Program-made: the position numbers and the translations under genes | Notes under the pieces: model-generated | What the model saw: the letters and a program-made list of their open reading frames with translations, nothing else | What the model was told of the DNA's origin: nothing | Database searches by the model: none | Origin: JASLZO01 sp965247995 | GTDB taxonomy: Bacteria; Chloroflexota; Dehalococcoidia; UBA6926 | DNA: 64,000 nt | Assembly (NCBI GenBank): GCA_965247995.1 | Contig: OZ252041.1 | Location: forward strand, 1,736,001-1,800,000 | Direction of reading: 5' to 3' | Shown here: positions 1-8,682 of the stretch, one piece after another | How positions within the stretch are numbered: position 1 is the stretch's first letter | Layout of the letters: each line of letters starts with the position of its first letter

Positions 1-1
1 C

Positions 2-805
2 GGCGCTGGAAAGACCACGGCGCTCGAGTGCATCGAGGGCCTCCAACGGCCTGACGCCGGACGAGCCATTGTCCTCGGTATCGATACGACTCGCGAACCC
101 GAGCGTGTCAAGGCCCGAATCGGCGTCCAATTGCAGGCATCTGCATACTTCGAAAACCTGACGGTGACTGAGATCCTGGAACTCTTCGGTCGGATCTACG
201 ACCGGAGGGTCAAACCGGCCGGTTTGCTGGAACGCGTCGAGCTTACGGACAAGGCTTCGACGGTGGTCAACAAGCTCTCCGGCGGTCAGCAACAACGCTT
301 CGCGGTCGCCGCTGCCCTGGTGAACGATCCGGAAATCGTGTTCTTAGACGAGCCCACCACAGGCCTCGACCCCCAGGCACGACGCAACCTCTGGCAGATC
401 CTGCGGAGCCTCCAAGAGGAAGGGCGCACCGTTGTCATGACCACGCACTACATGGAGGAAGCGCAGGAACTCTGTGACCGTGTCGCGATCATGGACCGCG
501 GCACGATCGTCGCTCTCGATCAACCCAGCGCGTTGATACAGGCGCTGCCGGTCCCCTACGTCCTATCCGTGTCTACCGACCCTCCAATGTCCGGCGACGA
601 ATTCGGGTCCTTCGCCGCCGTGAAATCTGTGGAGTCTCTCGAAGGCGGACACGCCCGCCTGTCTTCATCCGACGCTGCAGCGACCATGCTCGCCCTGACC
701 GAAGCGATTGCCGCCCGGGCTGGTCGCCTTGTCGACCTCGAGATCAGGACGGCAACGCTAGAGGATGTCTTTCTTGCCCTGACTGGGCGCGAACTCAGGG
801 ACTGA
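2..805 (+). CDS. ABC transporter ATP-binding protein (5' end outside window)
   Basis: This is the cytoplasmic ATPase of an ABC-2 type exporter. The reading frame is already open at base 2, which falls inside the Walker A motif (GAGKTT), so roughly the first 30-40 residues are missing. The signature LSGGQQQR, Walker B with catalytic Glu (FLDEPTTGLD) and the switch His (TTHYMEEA) are intact. After about residue 180 the remainder looks like the short C-terminal extension seen in drug/daunorubicin-type ATPases. The gene ends 3 bases before the permease at 809, so the two form an operon and probably one transporter. The transported substrate cannot be read from sequence. Confidence 0.95.
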   Translation, partial: GAGKTTALECIEGLQRPDAGRAIVLGIDTTREPERVKARIGVQLQASAYFENLTVTEILELFGRIYDRRVKPAGLLERVELTDKASTVVNKLSGGQQQRFAVAAALVNDPEIVFLDEPTTGLDPQARRNLWQILRSLQEEGRTVVMTTHYMEEAQELCDRVAIMDRGTIVALDQPSALIQALPVPYVLSVSTDPPMSGDEFGSFAAVKSVESLEGGHARLSSSDAAATMLALTEAIAARAGRLVDLEIRTATLEDVFLALTGRELRD

Positions 806-808
806 CCG

Positions 809-1891
809 ATGCTCGGCAGGCTGTTCATCGCCGATCTCAAGATGTTCTATCGGAACCGGCAAGCTGCTTTCTGGGCGATGGCCTTTCCGCTGATCTTCGT
901 CGCCGTGTTCGGCCTGTTCGAGTTCGATCAACTCCCACGCGTCGAAATGGTGGTTGTGGATCACGCGGACGACACGATCTCGCGCGGGATTGTTGACGCG
1001 CTTCAAAGTGTGGACTTCATCGAGACTGAGTCCGGGGAGGACGCCGACGCGGCTGTCGCCCGTGTGGCTGAGGGCGAGGTCGGATACGCCCTGATTATTC
1101 CCCAAGGTCTCCTCGAGAGTGTCGCCGCGAACCAGTCCGTAACCAATCTGCGGCTCATCTACGACGAAGGAGAGGTCACCACGGCCAGTATCGTCTCGAG
1201 TGTCATTGGGGACGTGCTGGACCGGACCAGCATGGTCGTGCAGGGGGCCCAGCCACTGCTCGCGCTGAACACAGAGGGTGTCGCCGCACGCCAGGTGAAC
1301 TACTTCGACTTCGCCATGCCGGGGTTCGTGGCCATGGGCGTCATGTTTTACGGGATCATCGGCATCGCGTCCGTCATGGCCCTCTATCGGCAGCAACGGG
1401 TCCTGCGGCGAATCAAGGCGACCCCGCTGCCGGCGCGCACCTTCTTCCTTGCCCAAGTTGGCGCGTATTTGGTGATCTCGCTCGTGCAAGCTGTCGCAAT
1501 CCTGGCCGTCGGAATACTCATCTTCGGCGCAAATGTGTATGGCAACCTTCTATGGGTCGGGCCGCTGATCATCCTGGCGAACCTCACCTTCCTGAACATG
1601 GGGTTCATCGTCGGCGCGTTCTCGAAAACGGTCGAAGCAGCCAGCGGGATGGGGAACGCGGTCGCCATGCCAATGATGTTCTTCTCCGGGGTCTTCTTCC
1701 CGACTGATTCACTACCGGCGATCATGCGGTCCGTCGTCCAATATCTCCCGCTTACGCCGCTTGTTGACGCACTCCGCGGCGTTATGCTGGATGCCAAACC
1801 TGCATGGGAATTCCCGAACGAGTTGGCATTACTCGCAGGGTGGGTTGTGGTGACCTCGGTGTTCGCGGTCCGGACTTTCAAGTTCGAATAA
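809..1891 (+). CDS. ABC-2 type transporter permease
   Basis: A 360-residue membrane subunit that partners the ATPase ending 3 bases upstream. A first membrane span lies near residues 20-40, followed by a large extracytoplasmic domain (about 45-170), then five further hydrophobic spans to the C-terminus. This is the architecture of ABC-2 permeases of the YhgE/Pip or LinN type. The motif around residues 195-210 (YRQQRVLRRIKATPLPAR) is the typical cytoplasmic coupling segment after the second span. The substrate is unknown; export of a lipid, drug or polysaccharide is possible for the family. Confidence 0.93.
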   Translation: MLGRLFIADLKMFYRNRQAAFWAMAFPLIFVAVFGLFEFDQLPRVEMVVVDHADDTISRGIVDALQSVDFIETESGEDADAAVARVAEGEVGYALIIPQGLLESVAANQSVTNLRLIYDEGEVTTASIVSSVIGDVLDRTSMVVQGAQPLLALNTEGVAARQVNYFDFAMPGFVAMGVMFYGIIGIASVMALYRQQRVLRRIKATPLPARTFFLAQVGAYLVISLVQAVAILAVGILIFGANVYGNLLWVGPLIILANLTFLNMGFIVGAFSKTVEAASGMGNAVAMPMMFFSGVFFPTDSLPAIMRSVVQYLPLTPLVDALRGVMLDAKPAWEFPNELALLAGWVVVTSVFAVRTFKFE

Positions 1892-1925
1892 AGCAAGTTT
1901 CCCAAACGCACAACGCACCATCTGA

Positions 1926-1931
1926 TACAAT
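1926..1931 (+). promoter_or_regulatory. Possible -10 box with long leader before the DEAD-box helicase
   Basis: TACAAT stands in the 176-base gap between the ABC permease and the helicase, but no good -35 hexamer lies at 16-18 bases. If used, it gives a 5' leader of about 130 bases, which would fit the long regulated leaders of cold-shock helicase mRNAs. That link is inference. Confidence 0.25.
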
Positions 1932-2067
1932 GTGCTAACGGTTACATTCTCGGCGGCCGCCGCAACGGCAGACCCGACAAAGGAATCCAGTTTTCGGCTC
2001 CCTTTTCCCCTCCCATTTGTCGCGCTGACCGACTCGTTTCCGAAATCTCTTGTTAGGAGTCAGCGCG

Positions 2068-3828
2068 TTGACTACGACTGACCTCACCCTTACTTGCCGC
2101 GAGTGCGGCAAGGAATTTGCGTTTACCGAAGACGACCACAAACAGGCGATCGCCAGTGGCTCACCAGGCCGCCCGTCGCGATGCCTTGATTGCCGTAATG
2201 GGCTGCCCCGTACGTACGAGACACCCGTGTTCGAGGACCGCGCTCCTCAGCCTCGCGTCCGCGAACGCCGAGCCCGCAGCGGCGGCGACGGACCTACTCC
2301 CGTCACTGACCGCGCGGCGCCCGCTACTTCACCGGTAGTCTCCGAACCCCTTGACCAGGCCACCCCGGTCACCGCCACCCCCCGGCGAGCCCGCGGATTT
2401 CAGGTCACCTGCGCAACGTGCGGAACCGAAACTACGATCAAGTTTCAGCCCCGGTCCGATCGGCCGGTGTACTGCGATCCATGCTATGCAGAACGAAAGA
2501 ACGGCCCCAAGCAAGCGCCCCGCGCTCGCGTCTCAACTCCACGCGTCTCCCCGCCGGACCAGGACTCTATAGGAGCGCTTGCTGGTATCCCAGAAGCCGG
2601 GGACGTTTTCCCCGCCCTTGAGTTAGAGCAGGCGACACGTGTAGTCGTTGCGTCAATGGGCATCAGCACCCCTACACCCATCCAAGAGGGGACGATCCCC
2701 GTACTCCAAAACGGGCGGGACGTCGTCGGTCAGGCCAGAACGGGCTCGGGTAAGACACTCTCGTTCTCGATACCTATGGTCGAACGCATCGACCCGTCAG
2801 TACGAGAGGTCCAGGGCCTCATCTTGGTCCCGACCCGAGAACTCGCCATCCAAGTCGAGCGAGTGATCCGCACGCTAGCAGCTCCCCGCAGGATCGCAGT
2901 GACCCTCCTCTACGGCGGACGGTCGCTGCGACCCGAGGAGGAACAGCTACGTCGGGGCGTACACATCGTCGTCGGTACACCCGGCCGCACGTTGGATCAC
3001 CTCCGACAGGGAAACCTTTCTCTGGGATCTGTCCGGATCGCCGTACTCGACGAAGCCGACGAGATGCTCGATCGCGGATTTGCCCCCGACGTGGAACGGA
3101 TCCTGTCGCACACGCCGGCTGAACGCCAGACCGCGCTGTTCTCCGCAACGATGCCGGACTGGGTCCAACGCACCGCGTCCCGGCACCTGCGCGATCCCCA
3201 GACGATCGAGGTCGACGCCGGCGTTCAAGCGCCACCTGAGATCGACCACCTCATCTACGACATCGATGCACGTGAGAAGCTCGATGCGCTCCGGACGTTG
3301 CTGGATCAGCGAGGCGAGGGTGCCGTCCTGGTATTCGGCAGGACCAAGCATGGGGTTCGGAAGCTCGCGTTGACGTTAGCGCAGAAGGGCTACGACGTCG
3401 ATTCGCTCGAGGGCAACATGAGCCAGGTCTCCCGCGAGCGCGTCATTGATCGCTTCCGGTCGGGCAAACTCCCGATCTTGGTCGCCACGAACGTGGCCGC
3501 CCGAGGACTCGACGTCGAGGGGATCGAACGAGTCATCAACTACGACCTCCCCGACTCCGAGTTGCTGTTCACCCACCGTGTTGGCAGGACCGGCCGGATG
3601 GGTCGCTCCGGCGAGGCGATTACGTTCGTGACCCCGGATGAAGCCTCGAAGTGGCGTGAGATCTGGCGTGCCTCCGGCGGGGCGCTTCACACACAACCCT
3701 GGCCAAACGCGAAACTGCCCGTGATCCCCTCCAGCGTCTCAGATGACCTACCCAAGGGTCGACGAGGCACGGGTGATAAGAAGTCATGGCACTTCGCGCC
3801 GCCTGGGTCCCGTGGACGCCGCTGGTAG
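2068..3828 (+). CDS. DEAD-box ATP-dependent RNA helicase with two N-terminal zinc ribbons
   Basis: A 586-residue RNA helicase. I place the start at TTG 2068 because AGGAG lies at 2055-2059; an in-frame TTG at 2050 is possible but has no such site. Residues about 9-45 carry a four-Cys zinc ribbon (CRECG...CLDC). Residues about 110-140 carry a second one of exact CxxC-x17-CxxC spacing (CATC...CDPC). A Pro/Arg-rich linker joins them. The helicase core follows: Q motif, ARTGSGKT, PTRELA, GTPGRT, DEAD, SAT, ARGLD and HRVGRTGR are all present. Such cores remodel structured RNA or ribosome precursors. The zinc ribbons probably add nucleic-acid or protein binding. A short basic tail ends the protein. 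Confidence 0.93.
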   Translation: MTTTDLTLTCRECGKEFAFTEDDHKQAIASGSPGRPSRCLDCRNGLPRTYETPVFEDRAPQPRVRERRARSGGDGPTPVTDRAAPATSPVVSEPLDQATPVTATPRRARGFQVTCATCGTETTIKFQPRSDRPVYCDPCYAERKNGPKQAPRARVSTPRVSPPDQDSIGALAGIPEAGDVFPALELEQATRVVVASMGISTPTPIQEGTIPVLQNGRDVVGQARTGSGKTLSFSIPMVERIDPSVREVQGLILVPTRELAIQVERVIRTLAAPRRIAVTLLYGGRSLRPEEEQLRRGVHIVVGTPGRTLDHLRQGNLSLGSVRIAVLDEADEMLDRGFAPDVERILSHTPAERQTALFSATMPDWVQRTASRHLRDPQTIEVDAGVQAPPEIDHLIYDIDAREKLDALRTLLDQRGEGAVLVFGRTKHGVRKLALTLAQKGYDVDSLEGNMSQVSRERVIDRFRSGKLPILVATNVAARGLDVEGIERVINYDLPDSELLFTHRVGRTGRMGRSGEAITFVTPDEASKWREIWRASGGALHTQPWPNAKLPVIPSSVSDDLPKGRRGTGDKKSWHFAPPGSRGRRW

Positions 3829-3869
3829 CTGCGCGGCGTCCTGCCTGCACGGAGCGTTAAGAACCGAGT

Positions 3870-5009
3870 TCACCCCGCCCGTTCGAGCGATTGTCGGAGA
3901 GACGCCTCGAACTCACGCCGCTGCCACTGACGGATCGCGGTCGAGTGCTCCACCTCGTCCTCGATCTCGTCCGGGTGATGCGCTAGACGCTCCAGGCTCG
4001 GCATTGGCCAAACCAGCGCTGCATCGACGTCGAGTCGTTCGCCCTCCGCGTTCCGCCACGCCTTGAGCGCACGCAAGCGGTCTTCTTGCTGTTTGGTCAG
4101 GCGCACGTCAGTTGATCGCACGGATTTCGGCCGCTCCACAGGGTCAGCTTTCAGACCCCGGTTGATCGCTTGGCGTAGCTTCGCGCCGAGGCGTTGGGCG
4201 ATGACTGGGCCGATCCCGGGTGCGGCGGTGAGTTCATCCTCTGGGTTCGCCGCCAGGTGGAGGAGCGCATCATTCCCGACGATCCGATATGGCGGCGTCA
4301 GTCGGCGCCGCGCCTCCCCGTCTCGGAGCACATAGAGCTCTCGCAGGACCGCCAGACCCTTCCCGTCGAGTTCCCTCGTACCCTTCACCGACAGGAACGC
4401 CACCTCCGGCGGGTCTGGCGGCGTGTGGCGGATCGCCTCCAACCGCCGGCACTCCTCGACTAGCCACGAGGTTCGCCCCAACGCACCCAGCCGTGCGCGT
4501 AAAACCCGCTGAAGCTCCATGAGGTGGCGTACGTCGCCTGCCGCATAGGCTAACGCCTCCTCGGACAGCGGCCTTCGAGACCAGTCCGACTGCTGAAGGC
4601 GTTTCTCTTTGTTGATCTTGACGCCGAGGGTTTCGTCGAGCACGGTTTCCAGTCCCAGGCGACGAGCGCCGCAAAGACGGGCGGCCACGCTTGTATCGAA
4701 TACGTTCCGCACACGGAATCCCCACTCCCGGTCAAGGCTCCGGAGGTCGTAGTCGACCGAGTGGATGACCTTCTCGGTCCCATCGTCCGCCAGGAGTTCG
4801 CCCAATGGTTGCACCTCGCGACCGATCGCGAGCGGGTCAACGACGTAGACACGGCCCCCCGCCGCGATCTGCACCAGGCACAGCTGCTCGGGGTAGCGGT
4901 GCCGGCTATTCCCTTCAGTATCGAGCGCGAAACCGGGCGTCGCGCTCAGGGAGTCGGCAAGCTGCGCGAGGGCTTTCGGGGTGTCGACGATCTCGATCGT
5001 CCGGGACAA
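3870..5009 (-). CDS. rnd: Ribonuclease D (3'-5' exoribonuclease)
   Basis: A 379-residue DEDDy-type exonuclease expected to trim 3' ends of tRNA and other small RNAs. Exo I is LDTEGN near residue 29, Exo II is HSVDYDLRSL near residue 83, and Exo III is YAAGDVRHL near residue 155, with the Tyr of the DEDDy type. An HRDC domain lies at about 215-290, and a second helical HRDC-like stretch around 305-360, as in the family. The start is TTG (complement of 5007-5009), 14 bases after the pcrA stop, with no strong ribosome site, so translation is probably coupled to pcrA. It converges on the helicase gene across a 41-base gap. Confidence 0.93.
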   Translation of the reverse strand: MSRTIEIVDTPKALAQLADSLSATPGFALDTEGNSRHRYPEQLCLVQIAAGGRVYVVDPLAIGREVQPLGELLADDGTEKVIHSVDYDLRSLDREWGFRVRNVFDTSVAARLCGARRLGLETVLDETLGVKINKEKRLQQSDWSRRPLSEEALAYAAGDVRHLMELQRVLRARLGALGRTSWLVEECRRLEAIRHTPPDPPEVAFLSVKGTRELDGKGLAVLRELYVLRDGEARRRLTPPYRIVGNDALLHLAANPEDELTAAPGIGPVIAQRLGAKLRQAINRGLKADPVERPKSVRSTDVRLTKQQEDRLRALKAWRNAEGERLDVDAALVWPMPSLERLAHHPDEIEDEVEHSTAIRQWQRREFEASLRQSLERAG

Positions 5010-5023
5010 TTGGTGGTTGGCCG

Positions 5024-7324
5024 TCAGGTGAGCTTCTCCAACATCGCATAGGTGGCCAACAGACGCTTCACGCCCTGGCCCTTGAATGCAACCGTGACTT
5101 CGAAGTCATCGCCAGACGGCGCGGCGAGGCACGCAACCACGATCCCCTCGCCAAACGAGGCGTGCGCGACGCGGTCCCCGGGCCGAAACGGCGCCGGCGC
5201 TTTGGACGGGCTACGGAAGTCGGCGCCACTCACCGGGGACGCGGCCCCAGCGGCGCGCTGTCGCATGCCGGGCCGACGTTCTCCGCTCATCGTGGGGGCG
5301 CCCATCGATCCCCCAATATCGGTCAGTTCCCGCGGGATGTCGCTAAGGAACCGCGAAGGGACACCCCCGGCTGGCCGGCCCATTGTCCGGGGACCCCCTC
5401 CCATCATGCGGTGTCCCGCCATGCTCAGATAAAGCCGTTCCTTTGCTCGGGTCATGCCCACGTAGCAGAGGCGACGCTCCTCCTCCATCTGCGCTGGATC
5501 GTCGAACGAGCGTTGGTGGGGCAGGATGCCCTCTTCCATGCCGATCATGAAGACGTTCGGGAACTCGAGTCCCTTTGCCTGATGGAGGGTGATGAGTGTC
5601 ACAGCGTCCGGGCCTTCCTCGGCCATCTGGTCCAAGTCGCTGGAGAGCGCCGCCTTCTCAAGGAACGCGGTAAAGCCATCACCGGGCGGGAGATCTCGGT
5701 ACTCGAACGACACCGATCGGAGTTCGAGCACGTTATCCCATCGGTCCTCGCTATCGTCATCGGCGAGGAGATAGTCGCGATACCCGGACTTCGAGATCAC
5801 CTGGTCGAAGAGCGTGACGGGGTCCATCTCCTGCGAGAACTCCATTAGCGTTGTAATCAGACCCACGAACACCTTCAAGGACCTCTCGGCCTGCTTCGGC
5901 ACGCGCGGGCGGTTGCTGATTCGGTCGGCAGCGGAATCCCCGTCGGTAGCCTCGTTCGTCGCTTCCTCGGGAGCCGCGGCCGTCTGCATGGCGACGTAGA
6001 GCGGCGAGTTGTTCGCTCGGGCCCAGGAGGTCAACACGTCAAGCGTCTTGTCGCCAATCCCTCGCGCTGGAAGATTGATGATGCGCGTCAGGCTCACGTC
6101 GTCGTACGCGTTGTGAATGACGCGGAGGTACGCGAGAACGTCTTTCACCTCCCGGCGCTCCCAGAAGCGGAGACCACCGATTACGCGGTATGGGATACCC
6201 GCCCGAATGAACGCTTCTTCGATGGCACGTGACTGGGCGTTGGTCCGGTACAGGATGGCGCTGTCGGCGTACCGGGCGGACTCCTCGCGGACCAGCCGTT
6301 CGACCTCGCTGGCGACGATTAATGCCTCCTCCTGCTCGTTGTAACCCTCCGACAGGGTGAGTTGGTGGCCAGGGCCCCGGTCGGTCCACAGCTTGAGGTC
6401 CTTCCGCTCCCGGTTCCCGGTAATCACGCGGTGGGCGGCGTCCAGGATCGTCTGGGACGATCGGTAATTCCGTCCAAGAAGGATCGTCTTCGTGCCCTCG
6501 AAGTCGTGCTCGAAGTCAAAAATGTTGCGCACGTCCGCGTGCCGCCACGAGTAAATCGACTGGTCGGGGTCACCGACGACCGCGATATTGCGGTTGTCTC
6601 CGGCCAGGAGCTTTATGAGCAGGTACTGTGCGCGGTTGGTGTCCTGCCATTCGTCGACCAAGATGTGCTGGTACCGCCGCTGGTACTGCTTGAGGACCCC
6701 TTCGTCCTTTTGGAACAGGAGGACCGGAAGCAGCAAGAGGTCGTCGAAATCGACGGCGTGGCTCTCACGAAGAATCGCGTCGTACCGCTCGTATACCCGA
6801 TTCACCACTTCGTCGAAGTAGCTGGCCCGCAGCTTCGCGTGATCGGAGACTGTCTGAAGCTGGTTCTTCGCGCCGGAGATCGCGTTGTGCACGACCGGCG
6901 GCGCGTAGCGTTTAGGATCGAGGCCCACATCTTGTAACGCGCGTTTGACGACATCGCGCTGGTCGTCTTGGTCGTAGATGACGAAGTCACTGGCAATCCC
7001 GATGCCTTCGCCATGAGCCCGGAGGATTCGGGCACCGAGATTGTGAAACGTGCCAACTGTTAGTGCGTTGGCGCGCTCGCCCAAGAGCTCGTCGAGACGG
7101 GACCGCATCTCACGGGCAGCCTTGTTCGTGAACGTGACCGCCAAGATCCGGTGGGGGGTCATACCCAAGACGCGGACCAGGTACGCAATCCGGTAGGTGA
7201 TGACGCGGGTCTTGCCGGAACCAGGCCCGGCGACGATCAGGAGCGGGGTCCCAACCGCCTCGACCGCCTCGCGTTGCTCGTCGTTGAGCTCCTCGAGCAG
7301 GCGGCGTGCAGCTTCGGTCGTCAT
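5024..7324 (-). CDS. pcrA: ATP-dependent 3'-5' DNA helicase, UvrD/PcrA type
   Basis: A 766-residue superfamily 1 helicase for excision repair and clearing of replication or transcription conflicts. Motifs seen: GPGSGKT (I), VDEWQDTN (II), GDPDQSIYSWR (III), a long 2B domain, then HQAKGLEFPNVF (V) and VGMTRAKERLYL (VI). The last 60 residues (GDRVAHASFGEGIV...) match the C-terminal Tudor-like domain by which PcrA/UvrD binds RNA polymerase. I chose ATG 7324 because the homologous region begins there; an upstream GTG/TTG extension to 7399 has no family counterpart. RNase D follows directly. Confidence 0.95.
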   Translation of the reverse strand: MTTEAARRLLEELNDEQREAVEAVGTPLLIVAGPGSGKTRVITYRIAYLVRVLGMTPHRILAVTFTNKAAREMRSRLDELLGERANALTVGTFHNLGARILRAHGEGIGIASDFVIYDQDDQRDVVKRALQDVGLDPKRYAPPVVHNAISGAKNQLQTVSDHAKLRASYFDEVVNRVYERYDAILRESHAVDFDDLLLLPVLLFQKDEGVLKQYQRRYQHILVDEWQDTNRAQYLLIKLLAGDNRNIAVVGDPDQSIYSWRHADVRNIFDFEHDFEGTKTILLGRNYRSSQTILDAAHRVITGNRERKDLKLWTDRGPGHQLTLSEGYNEQEEALIVASEVERLVREESARYADSAILYRTNAQSRAIEEAFIRAGIPYRVIGGLRFWERREVKDVLAYLRVIHNAYDDVSLTRIINLPARGIGDKTLDVLTSWARANNSPLYVAMQTAAAPEEATNEATDGDSAADRISNRPRVPKQAERSLKVFVGLITTLMEFSQEMDPVTLFDQVISKSGYRDYLLADDDSEDRWDNVLELRSVSFEYRDLPPGDGFTAFLEKAALSSDLDQMAEEGPDAVTLITLHQAKGLEFPNVFMIGMEEGILPHQRSFDDPAQMEEERRLCYVGMTRAKERLYLSMAGHRMMGGGPRTMGRPAGGVPSRFLSDIPRELTDIGGSMGAPTMSGERRPGMRQRAAGAASPVSGADFRSPSKAPAPFRPGDRVAHASFGEGIVVACLAAPSGDDFEVTVAFKGQGVKRLLATYAMLEKLT

Positions 7325-7390
7325 CAGGCAGGTGCCACCAGAATAACAGCGACTCGGGACCAACTCCCGCCGATTAAGCACTCCCCACGT

Positions 7391-7442
7391 GTAGCACAAC
7401 AGATGCCGATGCCTTTACGCTCTAGCGGTTCGGTTGTGCTAC
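7391..7442. repeat. Perfect 10-bp inverted repeat in a divergent promoter region
   Basis: GTAGCACAAC at 7391-7400 and its exact complement GTTGTGCTAC at 7433-7442 flank a 32-base spacer. They lie in the gap between pcrA (minus) and the dienelactone hydrolase (plus). The arrangement is what a two-site operator, or a symmetrical pair of promoter boxes, would look like. No regulator gene lies beside it. Confidence 0.55.
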
Positions 7443-7502
7443 GAGGTAGGGGTGTGTGCAACCACATTTCAGAGGAGCGATAAGGAACACCAGGAGGAAC
7501 GG

Positions 7503-8249
7503 ATGACTAGCGGGACTATGACGTCGGAACTCGTGACGATCGAAGGGAACGGAGGGACGCAGATAGGAGCGTACGTGGCCAAGCCGGCGGGGAACGGCCC
7601 CTTTCCGGGCGTGCTGCTGATTCACCACATGCCAGGTTGGGACGAGTGGTACTTCGAGGCCACGCGCCGGTTCGCCCACCACGGGTACCTGGCTATTTCG
7701 CCAGACCTGTACCACCGGGAGGGCGAGGGCGCCAGCCCCGAGGATGCCGCGGCCAAGGCGCGTGCAGCCGGCGGTGTCCCGGATGATCAAGTGGTCGGGG
7801 ACATGGCTGCCGGAAGTCGGTATCTGAAGGCGCTCCCGGAAAGCAACGGGAAGGTCGCGGTCTTTGGGACGTGTTCAGGTGGCCGGCATGCCTATCTGGT
7901 CACCACCCGGACCCAGGACGTGGACGCGTGCATCGATTGCTGGGGCGGCGGCGTTGTCATGCGCCCAGAGGACCTGAACGAGAAACGCCCCGTGGCGCCG
8001 CTTGACTACACCGTGGACCTGTCGGTTCCGCTGCTTGGCATCTTCGGCAACGACGACCAAGCACCAACGCCCGACCAAGTGAACCAGCACGAGGAAACCC
8101 TCAAGAGCCTGGGGAAGAACTACGAGTTCCACCGCTACGACGGCGCTGGACACGGGTTCTTCTACTACAACCGGCCCGCGTACCGGACGGAGCAAGCGAT
8201 CGACGGGTGGGAGAAGATCTGGGCCTTCCTCGAGCGGACCGTCCACTAG
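7503..8249 (+). CDS. Dienelactone hydrolase family protein
   Basis: A 248-residue alpha/beta hydrolase with a Cys nucleophile. The nucleophile elbow is FGTCSGGRH near residues 122-130, the Asp of the triad is probably in FGNDDQAPTP near 183, and the His is in GAGHGFFYY near 218. The early IHHMPGWDEWYFEATRRFA segment is the usual substrate-pocket loop. Start ATG 7503 is set by AGGAGG at 7492-7497. Family members hydrolyse dienelactones or related esters, but the substrate cannot be named here. It is followed 23 bases later by a DUF6295 gene, and the two probably form an operon. Confidence 0.9.
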   Translation: MTSGTMTSELVTIEGNGGTQIGAYVAKPAGNGPFPGVLLIHHMPGWDEWYFEATRRFAHHGYLAISPDLYHREGEGASPEDAAAKARAAGGVPDDQVVGDMAAGSRYLKALPESNGKVAVFGTCSGGRHAYLVTTRTQDVDACIDCWGGGVVMRPEDLNEKRPVAPLDYTVDLSVPLLGIFGNDDQAPTPDQVNQHEETLKSLGKNYEFHRYDGAGHGFFYYNRPAYRTEQAIDGWEKIWAFLERTVH

Positions 8250-8272
8250 CCAGCCAAGAGGGAACAAACGAG

Positions 8273-8539
8273 ATGTGTAACTGGATTACCGAGAAGACCC
8301 CGGTTCGGGGCGTCGGCCGAGGCGCTACTGGCTGGTTCGACGTCACGCAGGCGAACGTCGCCTTCGACCATCCCAGCCGCGCGTGGGATGACCACGCCCT
8401 CCTGCTGGATTTCGTCAACGAATCAATCGGTCCGGCGGCGAGAGTCGCGGTCGAGATCGATGCCCAGTCGGCTAGGGCATTGGCCGAGTCGATCCTGAAG
8501 GCGCTTGAAGTCGGGGGCGCTGCGCACCCGGCAACGTAA
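8273..8539 (+). CDS. DUF6295 family small protein
   Basis: An 88-residue protein beginning MCNWITEK, with a GATGWFDVTQANVAFDHPS core and a C-terminal helix (DAQSARALAESILKALE). I recognise this as the DUF6295 pattern. No signal peptide or membrane span is visible. ATG 8273 is preceded by AGAGGG at 8257-8262. It sits directly after a dienelactone hydrolase, an arrangement I recall from other genomes, so a joint role is plausible. The function is unknown. Confidence 0.82.
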   Translation: MCNWITEKTPVRGVGRGATGWFDVTQANVAFDHPSRAWDDHALLLDFVNESIGPAARVAVEIDAQSARALAESILKALEVGGAAHPAT

Positions 8540-8565
8540 ACGCCTGGTTTGGGAACCCGCTAGTC

Positions 8566-8604
8566 GAGTCGGGTTGGCAGGCTTCATTGCCTCCAACCCG
8601 ACTC
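8566..8604. terminator. Strong hairpin between convergent genes
   Basis: GAGTCGGGTTGG (8566-8577) pairs perfectly with CCAACCCGACTC (8593-8604). Inside the 15-base loop a further AGG/CCT pairing is possible. It lies between the DUF6295 gene (plus) and the ThDP enzyme (minus), so it can serve both strands. There is no T-run, so it would be a non-canonical or RNA-end-protecting terminator. Confidence 0.65.
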
Positions 8605-8682
8605 TCAGCGTTGTCGGTACAACCCTAGTTGGGGCCTAGTTCTCAAGTCCGGACCGAGCAGTGTGCTCCTGTGGTTCCTCGG

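Noticed and set aside
4805..5848. A 347-codon open frame on the plus strand
   Set aside because: It is antisense to rnd and pcrA, both of which have complete catalytic motifs.
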